NCBI RefSeq assembly: GCF_900444995.1
Contig: NZ_UAPQ01000001.1
Location: 186,001 to 250,000 of the forward strand
From: Actinomyces bovis
Lineage (GTDB): Bacteria; Actinomycetota; Actinomycetes; Actinomycetales; Actinomycetaceae
Length of the DNA stretch: 64,000 nucleotides
Direction: 5' to 3'
In this document: piece after piece, positions 55,611 through 64,000 of the stretch
Layout: every line of letters begins with the position of its first letter
Position numbering within the stretch: the stretch's first letter is position 1
Program-made: the position numbers and the translations under genes
The notes under the pieces: model-generated
Seen by the model: only the letters and a program-made list of their open reading frames with translations
What the model was told of the DNA's origin: nothing
The model's database searches: none

Positions 55611-56945
55611 TCAAGGGCGTATGTGACCTTCACCTTCCACCACCCAGGTGGTGGAGGTTAGGGCACTTAGGCCCATGGGACCGCGGGCGTGAAGCTTCTG
55701 TGTGGAGATGCCGAGTTCTGCTCCCAGGCCCAGCTGACCGCCGTCGGTGAAGCGAGTGGAGGCGTTGACCATGACGGCGGCGCTGTCCATGCCAGCGATA
55801 AAAGTGTTGATAACGCGCACGTCCTGCGCCAGAACGGCCTCAGTGTGACCGGTGGTGTGCAGGCGAATGTGGTTAATCGCCTCTTCCAGCGTGTCCACCA
55901 CGCGCACCGCTAGGTCCAGGGAACCGTATTCGGTGTCCCAGTCCTCTGCGGTGGCGGGCACCAGCAGATCGTCCTGCTGACTCTTAGCGGCATAGGGGGC
56001 CAGCACGGAGCGGGTGGCCTCGTCGGCGTGGAGTGTGACGCCGCGTTCCCACAGGGCCGGGGCAACAAGTGGCAGGAAATGCCCGGCGGCATGATGGTGG
56101 ACTAGGAGAGTTTCGGCGGCATTGCATACGCCAACCCGCTGAATCTTGGCGTTGACAATGATCTCCACCGCCTTGCCCTGGTCAGCGGAGGAATCCACAT
56201 AGATATGGCAGTTGCCGGAGCCGGTCTCGATCACCGGCACCTTGGACTCTTCCACCACGGTGGCAATTAGTCCGGCCCCACCGCGGGGCACTAGCACATC
56301 GATCAGACCACGGGCATGCATAAGGGCATGGGCACCCTCGCGGCCAGCCTCATCCACAGTGGAGATGAGTTCGGCAGGCAGGCCGCATGAGACCAGGGCA
56401 CTGCGCAGCACCGCCACGATGGCGGCATTGGAGGCTTGGGCTGCGCTGCCACCTCGCAGCACGACGGCGTTGCCGGACTTAATGGTCAGGGCGGCGACCT
56501 CCACGGTCACATTGGGCCGGGCCTCGTAAATCATGCCGACGACGCCCAAGGGCACGCGCTGTTGACGCACCCGCAGTCCATTGGGGAGCGTGCGGCCTGC
56601 CACAATGGCGCCCACCGGGTCCGGCAGGGCAGCAACTTCGCGCAGAGAATCAGCCATGGCGTGGATTCGGGACTCATCCAGGGCTAGGCGATCCAGCAAC
56701 CCTGGCTTCATGCCGCTTTGCCGCGCGTGTTCTAGGTCTAAGGCGTTAGCGGCAAGCACCTGGGCGGCGGAGGCCTCCAGGGCAACGGCCATGGTTTCTA
56801 AGGCTTGGTCCTTGCGGGCCCGGGTGGCGTTCGCAAAGCTGCGTTGTGCTAGGCGGGCAGCGGTGGCGGTCTGACGCACCAGAGCCTCGGCAGTGGGGGC
56901 TTTCGCTTGGGAAGTTGCGGCGTCGTTAAGGTGATCCTGGGTCAT
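55611..56945 (-). CDS. proA: Gamma-glutamyl phosphate reductase
   Basis: 444 aa. NADPH-dependent second step of proline synthesis. Recognisable are [20 protein letters not shown] near 135, the catalytic Cys in [16 protein letters not shown], and [20 protein letters not shown] near the end. Complete and of normal length. In many actinobacteria it follows proB directly; here a broken hexosaminidase gene separates them. Confidence 0.96.
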   Translation of the reverse strand: MTQDHLNDAATSQAKAPTAEALVRQTATAARLAQRSFANATRARKDQALETMAVALEASAAQVLAANALDLEHARQSGMKPGLLDRLALDESRIHAMADSLREVAALPDPVGAIVAGRTLPNGLRVRQQRVPLGVVGMIYEARPNVTVEVAALTIKSGNAVVLRGGSAAQASNAAIVAVLRSALVSCGLPAELISTVDEAGREGAHALMHARGLIDVLVPRGGAGLIATVVEESKVPVIETGSGNCHIYVDSSADQGKAVEIIVNAKIQRVGVCNAAETLLVHHHAAGHFLPLVAPALWERGVTLHADEATRSVLAPYAAKSQQDDLLVPATAEDWDTEYGSLDLAVRVVDTLEEAINHIRLHTTGHTEAVLAQDVRVINTFIAGMDSAAVMVNASTRFTDGGQLGLGAELGISTQKLHARGPMGLSALTSTTWVVEGEGHIRP

Positions 56946-56977
56946 GATGCGCTCCTGGGAACTGATAGGCCTGAACT

Positions 56978-58871
56978 CTAGGGCAATTCCCCGTGAGGTG
57001 TTGCGTCCTGGCTGCAGATATTCGCGGACGGGGCAGCAGATGGCCCAGTCGGCAGGACCCGTAGCTGAATCCGGGCTGCGCTCATGGTGCCGCCACCGGT
57101 AGACGATGACAGACCGCGCAGCCGCAGGTACCTGCAGGAGGCCCCTACCAAGAAGGTCTGAGGCTGATCGGTCATCTGGGCGAGACCGCTAGCCACGGGT
57201 TCACTCCAGGCTTGGCCATCCTCGGAAGTACTAATCTCGTATAGGCCGAGCCAGCCCGCGCCGTCGGCGTGTCCAATGGCGTCAGGGCCAGACCGCTCCG
57301 GGTGGAGACCAGTTGGTAGTAGCCCTCCGGGGTGGGTAGCAGCCGCCAAGTGTCATCCTCCTGGGCGGCGTCAAGAGCAAGCAGCACCAGCTGGACGCCG
57401 TCGTTATCAGCGCTATTAGTTGTGCTGAGCACCTGACCGTCAGCGTTGCTGATCCGGTACAGACCGGCACCGGGCCCTGGCGGCTGCTTCCACAGGGGGC
57501 TGCGGTCCACGGCGTCGATCCGCGCCTTGAAGCCCTCCCAATCCATGCCATCGTGCCCACCGGCCAGGTCAGTTGGGACACCAAGCGCAGCGAGTCACGC
57601 ACCTGCTGCTCCACCTCACCCTCAGTGCGCAAATAAGCCAGGTCCGGCCAGATAGACAGCTTCGCGCCCAGAAGCGCCGGGTGCTCGGGCTTGAGCGCAG
57701 TGCCAGGCAACTGCCCCACCTGCCAATCGCTCTCCCACAGGGCTCGGCAGTCAACCCGGTAGAACTCGGCTGAACGCGACCAGTACAGCAACTCCGTGGC
57801 GTTGAGAATCCGAGTCCCTCGCTGGGCCAAAGCGGCGGCACTGATGCCCTGCCCGTACCAAAACTCGACGACGACACTAGGGTCCAGGCGCACCACCTGG
57901 GTATCAATGACGCCGTCGTTCCAGATGCGCAGGCGCTTCCCTGCGGCACGCACGTGGTCAGCCACGGTGTTAATGAAGGCGGTGAAGGCGTCGTCAATGG
58001 TGGCCTGAGCACCGTAGGTGACTTGCGCCCAGGCAGTTAAGGCCGGGAACTCGCTGGCTCTGGTGCCGATCAGGTACTCATCGGCTCCCATATGGAACCA
58101 AGGGGTATCGAATGCTTCCAGGTACTCATCCACTAGCTCTAGGTAGTAGTGGACGGCCTGTGGCTTGGAGATGTCTAGCATCTCTGGATGCCCTTGGCCG
58201 TGACGGTCCACGAGTTGCAGCTCTGGGTGCTGCTCCAACCAGATACCCAGGTGCCCAGGCGAGTTGATTTCTGGAATGAGGTCAATATGGCGTTCCCGGG
58301 CCGGGTGGCAAAGTTGCCGGATCTGCGCGCGGGTGTAGTAATGCCAGGCGGCGGACTCGGGATGCTTGGCCGGTTTGAGCTTCAACTCCAACAGGAGGTG
58401 ATTGAGCTTTAGATCAGCCATCTCCGTGAGTAGCCGCTCCACCCAGTCCATTTGGATACCCACCTGGCCGCCGCACAGGGTCACGCCGCGTTCCTCATAG
58501 CGGGGCCGATCCACAGCTCGCCCATAAGGCAGGGTGGGGCCCTGGCGCAGCAGTTGGCTCAGGGTGCGGGTGGCGTAAAACAAGCCCACCTCAGTGGCAG
58601 CGGTAAGCTGCACTCCCCCAACGCCGATTTGCAGCTCGTAGCCTTCCTTGCCGAGCTCGGTCCGGGCGGAATCCAGACGCAGTTCAATATCCTGTGGTCT
58701 TGCGACGGCGCCGGCCAGCTCTAGCCCCGTCTCGGCAGCCAGAATCTGAGCCCCGGTATGCCCCGTGATCGCCCCCACCAGCTGGGTGTCAGGCTGGCGT
58801 TCCCAGGTGCCCGCGGCTGCCTGCCAGCCAGTCAGACTGGGGATGGTCTGAGGGGAGAAAGAACCAGCCAA
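56978..58871 (-). pseudogene. GH20 beta-N-acetylhexosaminidase-like gene, two frameshifts
   Basis: The first frame (from ATG 58871) carries the N-terminal GH20b domain and the catalytic TIM barrel: the acidic pair in WFHMGADEYLIGT (D-E), with PEINSPGHLGIWLEQHPEL earlier. Resemblance changes frame near 57545, where MDWEGFKARIDAVDRSPLWK continues in another frame, and again near 57290 (GWLGLYEISTSEDGQAWSEP). The C-terminal parts look like a discoidin-type module. Two frame breaks argue for decay or assembly error. If active it would release HexNAc from host glycans, matching lnpA nearby. Confidence 0.82.
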
Positions 58872-58931
58872 GGTGCCTCCTTGCTAATGGCGCCATCATC
58901 TCCGGGCCTGAATCCGCCACGCTACGGTTGT

Positions 58932-60062
58932 TCAAGCCCCGGCTGTGCGGGGCAGCTCAGCCCAGTCGTCACGGTGTACTACAGGAGCCACGTGATCTGG
59001 CGTGGCGGCACCACTAGAGCGCGCATCCAGCACCTCGCTCAGCTCTACCGCCGAGTAGCGGCACACGCCCCGCCCCAGCAAACCAGTTGGTCCCAAGACC
59101 TCAACCACCGACCCGGACTCAAAGTCTCCAGAAACCCCCACCACTCCGGGCAGTAGCAGGGATTTTTTGCCCGCGGTGACGGCGTGTGCTGCCCCAGCAT
59201 CCACGCTTAGACGCCCCTCAACTTGAGCGGCATGCGCCATCCACAAACGCCGACTAGAACGGTGCGGCCCGGTGGCGGCAAACCAGGTGCCCAGCTCAGC
59301 GGGCAGGGCCTCCCCACCAAGGACCTCTAGGGCGTCGTCGGCGCTGGCAACCATGGTGGCGGTGCCGGAAGCACAGGCGATGGTGGCAGCCTGCACCTTG
59401 GAACGCATACCGCCAGTTCCCAGGGTCGAGCCGGTGCCAGTCACATCCACCCCCGCCAGCTCGGTTACATCCGTTACCAAACGCACCGGCGCGGCGCCGG
59501 GGGTGCCGGGGCGGGCCGTCCACATGCCATCCACATCCGTGAAGAGCACCAGCAGGTCCGCACTGACCAGGTGGGAGACCAAAGCGGCCAGGCGGTCGTT
59601 GTCCCCTAGGGAGAACTCTGCGGTATTTACGGCGTCGTTTTCATTGACCACCGGCACAGCCCCCATGGCTAGCAGGGCGTCAAAGGTGGAGCGCACGGTG
59701 CGGTAGTGGGAGCGCACGGCCACATCCTGCCCGGTGAGCAGCACCTGGGCCGTAACCACCCCGTAGGCGCTCATGGCGGCTTCCCACCGGCCCACCAGGC
59801 GGCCCTGCCCCACGCTCGCAGCCGCTTGCAGCAGGCGTAGCTCGCTGGGGCGGGTCTCCAGACCTAAAGGCACCAGTCCGGCAGCCACGGCTCCAGAAGA
59901 GACCAGCACGACGTCGTGGCCGCGCCTTTTAAGGGAGGCAATCAGAGAGGCGAAGACGTCAATCCGGTTTAGTTCCAGGCCGCCATCAGGCCGGGTCAGG
60001 GAGGAGGAACCGACTTTGAGCACTATGCGGGCACCCGGGGTGAGGCGCTGAGGGCGAGACAT
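58932..60062 (-). CDS. proB: Glutamate 5-kinase
   Basis: 376 aa. First step of proline synthesis. The amino-acid-kinase domain has RIVLKVGSSSLTRPDGGLEL and VVLVSSGAVAAGLVPLGL, FSLGDNDRLAALVSHLVSAD and GTGSTLGTGGMRSKVQAATI. A C-terminal PUA domain follows (residues about 285-365). The start ATG 60062 is 2 bp after the obgE stop, so they are cotranscribed, as is usual. Confidence 0.96.
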   Translation of the reverse strand: MSRPQRLTPGARIVLKVGSSSLTRPDGGLELNRIDVFASLIASLKRRGHDVVLVSSGAVAAGLVPLGLETRPSELRLLQAAASVGQGRLVGRWEAAMSAYGVVTAQVLLTGQDVAVRSHYRTVRSTFDALLAMGAVPVVNENDAVNTAEFSLGDNDRLAALVSHLVSADLLVLFTDVDGMWTARPGTPGAAPVRLVTDVTELAGVDVTGTGSTLGTGGMRSKVQAATIACASGTATMVASADDALEVLGGEALPAELGTWFAATGPHRSSRRLWMAHAAQVEGRLSVDAGAAHAVTAGKKSLLLPGVVGVSGDFESGSVVEVLGPTGLLGRGVCRYSAVELSEVLDARSSGAATPDHVAPVVHRDDWAELPRTAGA

Positions 60063-60064
60063 GC

Positions 60065-61654
60065 CTAGTCCTCAGCGCCTGCGCCCTCAGGCGACCAGCT
60101 GCCGACATCGGTCCACAGGCCTTCCTCGCGCTCAGCTCGCAGCTCTGCGCGAGCTGCTTCCTTGGCATCCATAAGCTCGTGGTATTCGGCGCGGCGCTGC
60201 ACATTGGTGCGGCGGTGGATCGGGTCGATGCGGTCGTCGGTGCCGCGAGCACCCAGCAACTCGGGGCCGGTGGTCAGGGTCGGCTCCCAGGTGAAGAGCA
60301 CACCACCCTCCACCGCGCCAATCAGCACGGGGTCACCGGCGTGAGCCCCGGCCTTTACCAGTTCATCCTCTACGCCGGCGGTTGCCAGGCGGTCAGCCAA
60401 ATAACCGATGGCCTCATTGTTGGAGAAGTCAGTCTGGCGCACCCAGCGCTCAGGCTTGTCACCCCGGACCTGGTAGACCTGCCCCTCACTGGGGTGCTGG
60501 ATGCGCATCACCGTAGCCACAGGTTCAGGCTTGCGGCGTCCCACCGCGGCGGGGCGGAGCACGGGGCGTTCAGCCTCCGCCTGATTGGCGGTGGCGGGCG
60601 CGGCTGCGCGGGCTTGCTCCACCCGGCTGGCCAGGGCGAAGGACAGGGGGCGGAGCCCCGCATGGGAGACAGCCGAAACAATGAAGACCGGCAGGCCGCG
60701 TTCCTCCACCTCAGCGCGCACGAACTCCGCAAGCTCGGCGGCATCAGGCACATCTACCTTGTTCAGCACCACCACGCGGGGCCGCTCCATCAGGGGCACG
60801 CGGCCGGTGTGGGCGGGATCAGACTCTTTATCTCCCAGGCCTGCGGCGTAGGCAGCCAACTCCGACTCAATGGTGTCCAGGTCTGAGAGCGGATCACGTC
60901 CCGGCTCCAGGGTGGCGCAGTCAATCACGTGGGCGATCACAGCACAGCGCTCAATGTGGCGCAGGAACTCCAGGCCCAGGCCTTTACCCTGGCTAGCGCC
61001 TGGAATCAAACCGGGCACATCCGCGATGGTGTAGCGGGTCTCCCCTGCCTCCACCACCCCCAGGTTGGGCACCAGGGTCGTGAAGGGGTAGTCGGCGATC
61101 TTGGGGCGGGCGGCGGATAGGGCAGCGATCAGGGAGGATTTTCCGGCGCTGGGGTAGCCCACTAGGGCAACGTCGGCGATGGTTTTGAGCTCCAGCACCA
61201 CGTCACGCACCTGGCCGGGTTCACCGAGCAGGTGGAAGCCGGGGGCACGGCGGCGGGAGGAGGCCAGGGAGAAGTTGCCGCGTCCGCCGGTGCCCCCCTC
61301 GGCAACAGTGACGCGGGTACCTGCGCCCAGCAGGTCAGCAATCACCTGCCCGTCCTCGTCCTTGACGACGGTGCCTTCGGGCACTGGCAGCACCAAATCC
61401 TCGCCGTCAGTGCCGCGGCGCCAGTCCCCCATGCCGGGGCTGCCTTTTCCAGCGCGCCGATGCGGTGAGCGGTGGTAGCTGAGCAGGGTGGTGACGGCCG
61501 GGTCGACCTCTAGGATTACGGAGCCGCCGTGGCCGCCGTCGCCACCGTCGGGGCCAGCCAGGGGCTTGAACTTTTCGCGGTGGATGGAGGTGCAGCCGTC
61601 GCCACCGTCGCCACCGAAGGCGTGCAGCACCACACGGTCAATGAAGGTAGGCAT
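60065..61654 (-). CDS. obgE: GTPase Obg (CgtA)
   Basis: 529 aa. Essential ribosome-assembly and stress GTPase. Glycine-rich Obg fold at the N-terminus ([20 protein letters not shown]), G1 loop [14 protein letters not shown] near 164-177, G4 VLNKVDVP, and a C-terminal OCT domain before an acidic, variable tail. AGGAGACCAA precedes ATG 61654. Order rplU-rpmA-obgE-proB is conserved. Confidence 0.97.
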   Translation of the reverse strand: MPTFIDRVVLHAFGGDGGDGCTSIHREKFKPLAGPDGGDGGHGGSVILEVDPAVTTLLSYHRSPHRRAGKGSPGMGDWRRGTDGEDLVLPVPEGTVVKDEDGQVIADLLGAGTRVTVAEGGTGGRGNFSLASSRRRAPGFHLLGEPGQVRDVVLELKTIADVALVGYPSAGKSSLIAALSAARPKIADYPFTTLVPNLGVVEAGETRYTIADVPGLIPGASQGKGLGLEFLRHIERCAVIAHVIDCATLEPGRDPLSDLDTIESELAAYAAGLGDKESDPAHTGRVPLMERPRVVVLNKVDVPDAAELAEFVRAEVEERGLPVFIVSAVSHAGLRPLSFALASRVEQARAAAPATANQAEAERPVLRPAAVGRRKPEPVATVMRIQHPSEGQVYQVRGDKPERWVRQTDFSNNEAIGYLADRLATAGVEDELVKAGAHAGDPVLIGAVEGGVLFTWEPTLTTGPELLGARGTDDRIDPIHRRTNVQRRAEYHELMDAKEAARAELRAEREEGLWTDVGSWSPEGAGAED

Positions 61655-61729
61655 TTGGTCTCCTGGTGATCGGCGTGGGGCGGTGGCTGCGCTTTAGGCG
61701 TTTTTCGGCGGCGGGGCGGTGCTTATGCC

Positions 61730-61763
61730 GCGAGGGCGGACGGCCAAAGCCATCCGCCCTCGC
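61730..61763 (-). terminator. Hairpin between rpmA and obgE
   Basis: A 15-bp stem (GCGAGGGCGGA with TCCGCCCTCGC and a GGC/GCC extension) around a 3-nt loop. On the minus strand the single mismatch becomes a U-G wobble, so the structure is best there. No T run follows; it may attenuate transcription between ribosomal genes and obgE. Confidence 0.6.
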
Positions 61764-61785
61764 GATTGTCTGTGGTGGTTGAGGC

Positions 61786-62043
61786 TCAGGCCTCAGCGAG
61801 CGTCACGTTAACGACCCGGCGACCACGGTGGGTGCCGAACTCAACGTTGCCGGCAGCGGTGGCGAACAGTGTGTCGTCGTTGCCACGGCCCACGTTGTTT
61901 CCGGGGTGGAAGTGGGTGCCGCGCTGGCGGACGATAATCTCGCCAGCCTTGACGAACTGGCCGCCGTAACGCTTAACGCCGAGGCGCTGCGCGTTGGAGT
62001 CGCGACCGTTGCGGGAGGAACCAAGACCCTTCTTGTGTGCCAT
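61786..62043 (-). CDS. rpmA: 50S ribosomal protein L27
   Basis: 85 aa. Diagnostic [40 protein letters not shown] and [19 protein letters not shown]. It sits by the peptidyl-transferase centre. No cleavable N-terminal extension like that of Firmicutes. Follows rplU after 42 bp. Confidence 0.98.
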   Translation of the reverse strand: MAHKKGLGSSRNGRDSNAQRLGVKRYGGQFVKAGEIIVRQRGTHFHPGNNVGRGNDDTLFATAAGNVEFGTHRGRRVVNVTLAEA

Positions 62044-62085
62044 CTCAGGCTTCTTTCTCTTGAGGCGTTCAGGACCGTTGGGCGG

Positions 62086-62391
62086 TCAGTTGATCGCGGT
62101 GACCTTGATGGCAGTCAGCTTGGCGCGGTGTCCTTGGCGCTTGCGGAAGCCGGTCTTGTTCTTGAACTTGAGGATGTTGATCTTGGGGCCCTTCTCGTCG
62201 CCGACGATCTCGGCCTTGACGGAGGACTTGGCTAGGGCAGCGCCGGTGGTCACCTTGTCGCCGTCCACCAGCATGACGGGGGCGAGGGTGACCTCGTCGC
62301 CGATCTCACCGGCAAGCTTGTCGACAACCACGACGTCGCCGACGGAGACCTTCTCCTGACGGCCGCCGGCCTTGACGATCGCGTAGACCAC
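62086..62391 (-). CDS. rplU: 50S ribosomal protein L21
   Basis: 101 aa from GTG 62391. Conserved [20 protein letters not shown] at the start and [20 protein letters not shown] near the end. The start is fixed by the usual [11 protein letters not shown]-terminus; the frame extends further upstream without resemblance. First gene of the ribosomal/obg/proline run. Confidence 0.97.
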   Translation of the reverse strand: MVYAIVKAGGRQEKVSVGDVVVVDKLAGEIGDEVTLAPVMLVDGDKVTTGAALAKSSVKAEIVGDEKGPKINILKFKNKTGFRKRQGHRAKLTAIKVTAIN

Positions 62392-62552
62392 TTGTTGCTC
62401 ATCTCTGTCGAAATCTTCAGACCGGGCTGTCCGTTCCCTAAGGATGGGGCCACGATCTCCTTGGCAAAGGTGCTCTAAGCACCGGCGAACCACTTTACGT
62501 GCTCACCTCACTGGTATCCAAGCCGGATGGCGGCGCGGACCTGTGTTCTTTC

Positions 62553-62614
62553 GCACGATGGCTTCATCGTGCCGGAGCGGGTGCGGCTGGCGTAATCCAC
62601 CTGGCCGCACCCGC
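62553..62614 (-). terminator. Two hairpins between the surface-protein gene and rplU
   Basis: GCACGATG-GCTT-CATCGTGC (62553-62572) and GCGGGTGCGGC (62577-62587) with GCCGCACCCGC (62604-62614). They follow the surface-protein stop by 9 bp on the minus strand and should end its transcript before the rplU promoter. No T run. Confidence 0.65.
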
Positions 62615-62623
62615 CCACCTTTC

Positions 62624-64000
62624 TTAGCGACGACGTCGTAGCGCCACGCCACCGGCCACCAGTGCGCAGGCTGGGACCAGGAGCCCTAGGGGCACGCCAG
62701 TGCTAGCTAGGCCACCTCCGGAGCCACCAGCGGTGCCGCCTGAGCCGGTGCTCACGGCGCCGCTAGCTGCGCCATCCGTAGCGGTGCCGCCCGCGGCGGT
62801 GCTGCCTGGGGCGGTGCCGTTGGCTGCAGCGGTTGAGGGCGTCGTTGTTGCGCTGGCACCGTTACCGTCAGGCTTGCTGGGGGCGGCACCGGCTGGACGG
62901 GCCGAGACCGCAAAGCTGGCCTGTCCGAGTTCCGGATGCCCCTTAAGGCTGACTGTGTGATTGCCCGCCGGGAAGTCTTCAGGCACGGTCCAGGTGGCCT
63001 TAGCCACGCCGTCGGCAATGGTTGCTGGCACTTCCTGCAGCCGGGAGCGGACCTCGAAAACAGCTTCTTGCTGGGCGTTCTTATCCAGGCCTGTGGCGGT
63101 GAAAGTGATCTGTTCACCCGCCATAACCGTGCTGGCAGACACCCTCAGGCCAGGAGTTGGCGCATTCGGGTCTGTGTCTGGAGCTGGCTGCGGACCCTCT
63201 GGCGCAGAGCTGTTCGGGCCGACCTGGAAGGTGAGGGTGGTGGGCCCCGCGAGGGCTTCGTGGTTATCTGCGCGCAGTGCGCGAACACGCAGGCGGTAAG
63301 TGCCTTCTTGGGTGAATACCCAGGCCCCGTGCAGGTGCGCACCCTGAGGCAGAGGAACGAGCGAGGGGCCGGTCTGGGAGGTGTCGATTAAGGGCGTGCC
63401 AAAGCCCGCGGCCAGTCCTCCGCCGCGGCTGAACAGCGCTTTACCTCCGGTGGGGCCTTGCTCCAGGCTTACCTCTAGTTCAGCGCCACCTCCATAGGGC
63501 GTCAGGTCAATATGTTCCGCGCTCAACCCGGGCCACAGGCTGCCACTGTCCTGCACGGCTGGCAGCAAGTAGACGGTCTGCCCGACCTTGCCAATGACGT
63601 CGTAGGAGGGATCGGATTCCTTGGCGCTGCGGGTCCAGCGGTAGCGCTTGCCCACCTCCAGGGTTACCGCCGCCGGGTCGTGCAGCAGACCGGTACGCCG
63701 GTCAGCGTCCGCACCGATGGCCAGTGCTGGTTTGCCTGCCACCTCAGCTAGGCGCAGGTCCAAGTGCCCAGAGTCAAAGACCACTGGCTCCTTGCTCAAC
63801 TGGCCTGCCTGTGGGGGCGTGGCTTCGGGCAGCGGGGGGCGGGGGGCGGGCTTGTCACCTTGACCCGGATTGTCTTGCCCGCCCGGGACCTCGCCTGGCT
63901 GGTCATCCGGGCCGTGGGGCGCGGGTGGGGTGGGCGACTCAGCACTGTCCTGGTCTGGGACGTTTTGTACCCCTCCGGTGCGTTGGGGCATGGTCACCGC
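62624..64000 (-). CDS. Surface-anchored protein with TIGR03769-like domains, 5' end beyond window
   Basis: At least 457 codons; the frame is open at the right edge and a GTG at 63997 may not be the true start. After a Pro/Gly/Asp-rich spacer, a beta domain starts VVFDSGHLDLRLAEVAGKPA and ends with AHLHGAWVFTQEGTYRLRVR, the pattern of the actinobacterial surface-anchored protein domain (choice-of-anchor M group). A second Ig-like region follows (VSASTVMAGEQITFTATGL). The C-terminus has a Thr/Gly/Ala linker, LASTG (a variant of LPxTG), a hydrophobic helix and RRRR, so a sortase could attach it to the wall. Related proteins often accompany a metal ABC transporter, which would lie outside the window. 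Confidence 0.8.
   Translation of the reverse strand, partial: AVTMPQRTGGVQNVPDQDSAESPTPPAPHGPDDQPGEVPGGQDNPGQGDKPAPRPPLPEATPPQAGQLSKEPVVFDSGHLDLRLAEVAGKPALAIGADADRRTGLLHDPAAVTLEVGKRYRWTRSAKESDPSYDVIGKVGQTVYLLPAVQDSGSLWPGLSAEHIDLTPYGGGAELEVSLEQGPTGGKALFSRGGGLAAGFGTPLIDTSQTGPSLVPLPQGAHLHGAWVFTQEGTYRLRVRALRADNHEALAGPTTLTFQVGPNSSAPEGPQPAPDTDPNAPTPGLRVSASTVMAGEQITFTATGLDKNAQQEAVFEVRSRLQEVPATIADGVAKATWTVPEDFPAGNHTVSLKGHPELGQASFAVSARPAGAAPSKPDGNGASATTTPSTAAANGTAPGSTAAGGTATDGAASGAVSTGSGGTAGGSGGGLASTGVPLGLLVPACALVAGGVALRRRR

Overview
The window is a high-GC chromosomal segment from an actinobacterium, most likely Actinomyces or a close relative in the Actinomycetaceae. This rests on GC-rich third codon positions, frequent GTG/TTG starts, actinobacterial gene types (polyphosphate glucokinase, DUF6318 lipoprotein, VKOR-family protein, KMGKS-type LeuRS) and a familiar core gene order. 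No rRNA or CRISPR array was seen; there are two tRNA genes.

The backbone is a set of minus-strand housekeeping genes that are usually close together in actinobacteria: rplU-rpmA-obgE-proB-proA-nadD-rsfS-histidine phosphatase-tRNA-Ala on the right, and leuS, degV-like, comEA-comEC-holA, (opposite rpsT) and lepA-trmB on the left. Accessory blocks split this backbone.

Block 1 (about 2.9-15 kb) holds a small DedA-like membrane protein, a two-component system facing a BcrA-type ABC exporter with two permeases, a lower-GC patch (C-terminal piece of a possible nitroreductase-like enzyme, then an MFS transporter whose frame breaks at a nine-G run), a broken TetR gene and a nest of IS1634- and IS3-type insertion sequences, and a PemK-like protein. 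Next come rpsT, a DUF1846 protein, a TrkH-type potassium channel, the competence/holA genes and a HerA-like ATPase facing leuS.

Block 2 (about 28.5-45.2 kb) carries envelope and metabolic genes (DUF6318 lipoprotein plus PKD protein, HIT, DtxR, VKOR, membrane metallophosphoesterase, HAD, MetPS-like importer, NifX-like protein with ppgK). It ends in an eroded mobile island containing an intact AAA-ATPase/subtilase pair that resembles the IetAS defence or plasmid-stability module. The island lies between a broken integrase-type transposase and a serine-recombinase remnant, next to tandem tRNA-Ala(GGC) genes.

Block 3 (about 48.9-55 kb) is a host-glycan cassette: class II aldolase, ROK kinase and SIS protein face a DeoR regulator and a GH112 galacto-N-biose/lacto-N-biose phosphorylase. 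A frameshifted GH20 hexosaminidase-like gene sits nearby, between proB and proA. The window ends in a sortase-type surface protein that is cut by the edge.

The most interesting locus is the IetAS-like pair. Also notable are the homopolymer-interrupted transporter, two intergenic repeat arrays with regular 22- and 19-bp spacing, and the split glycan pathway.
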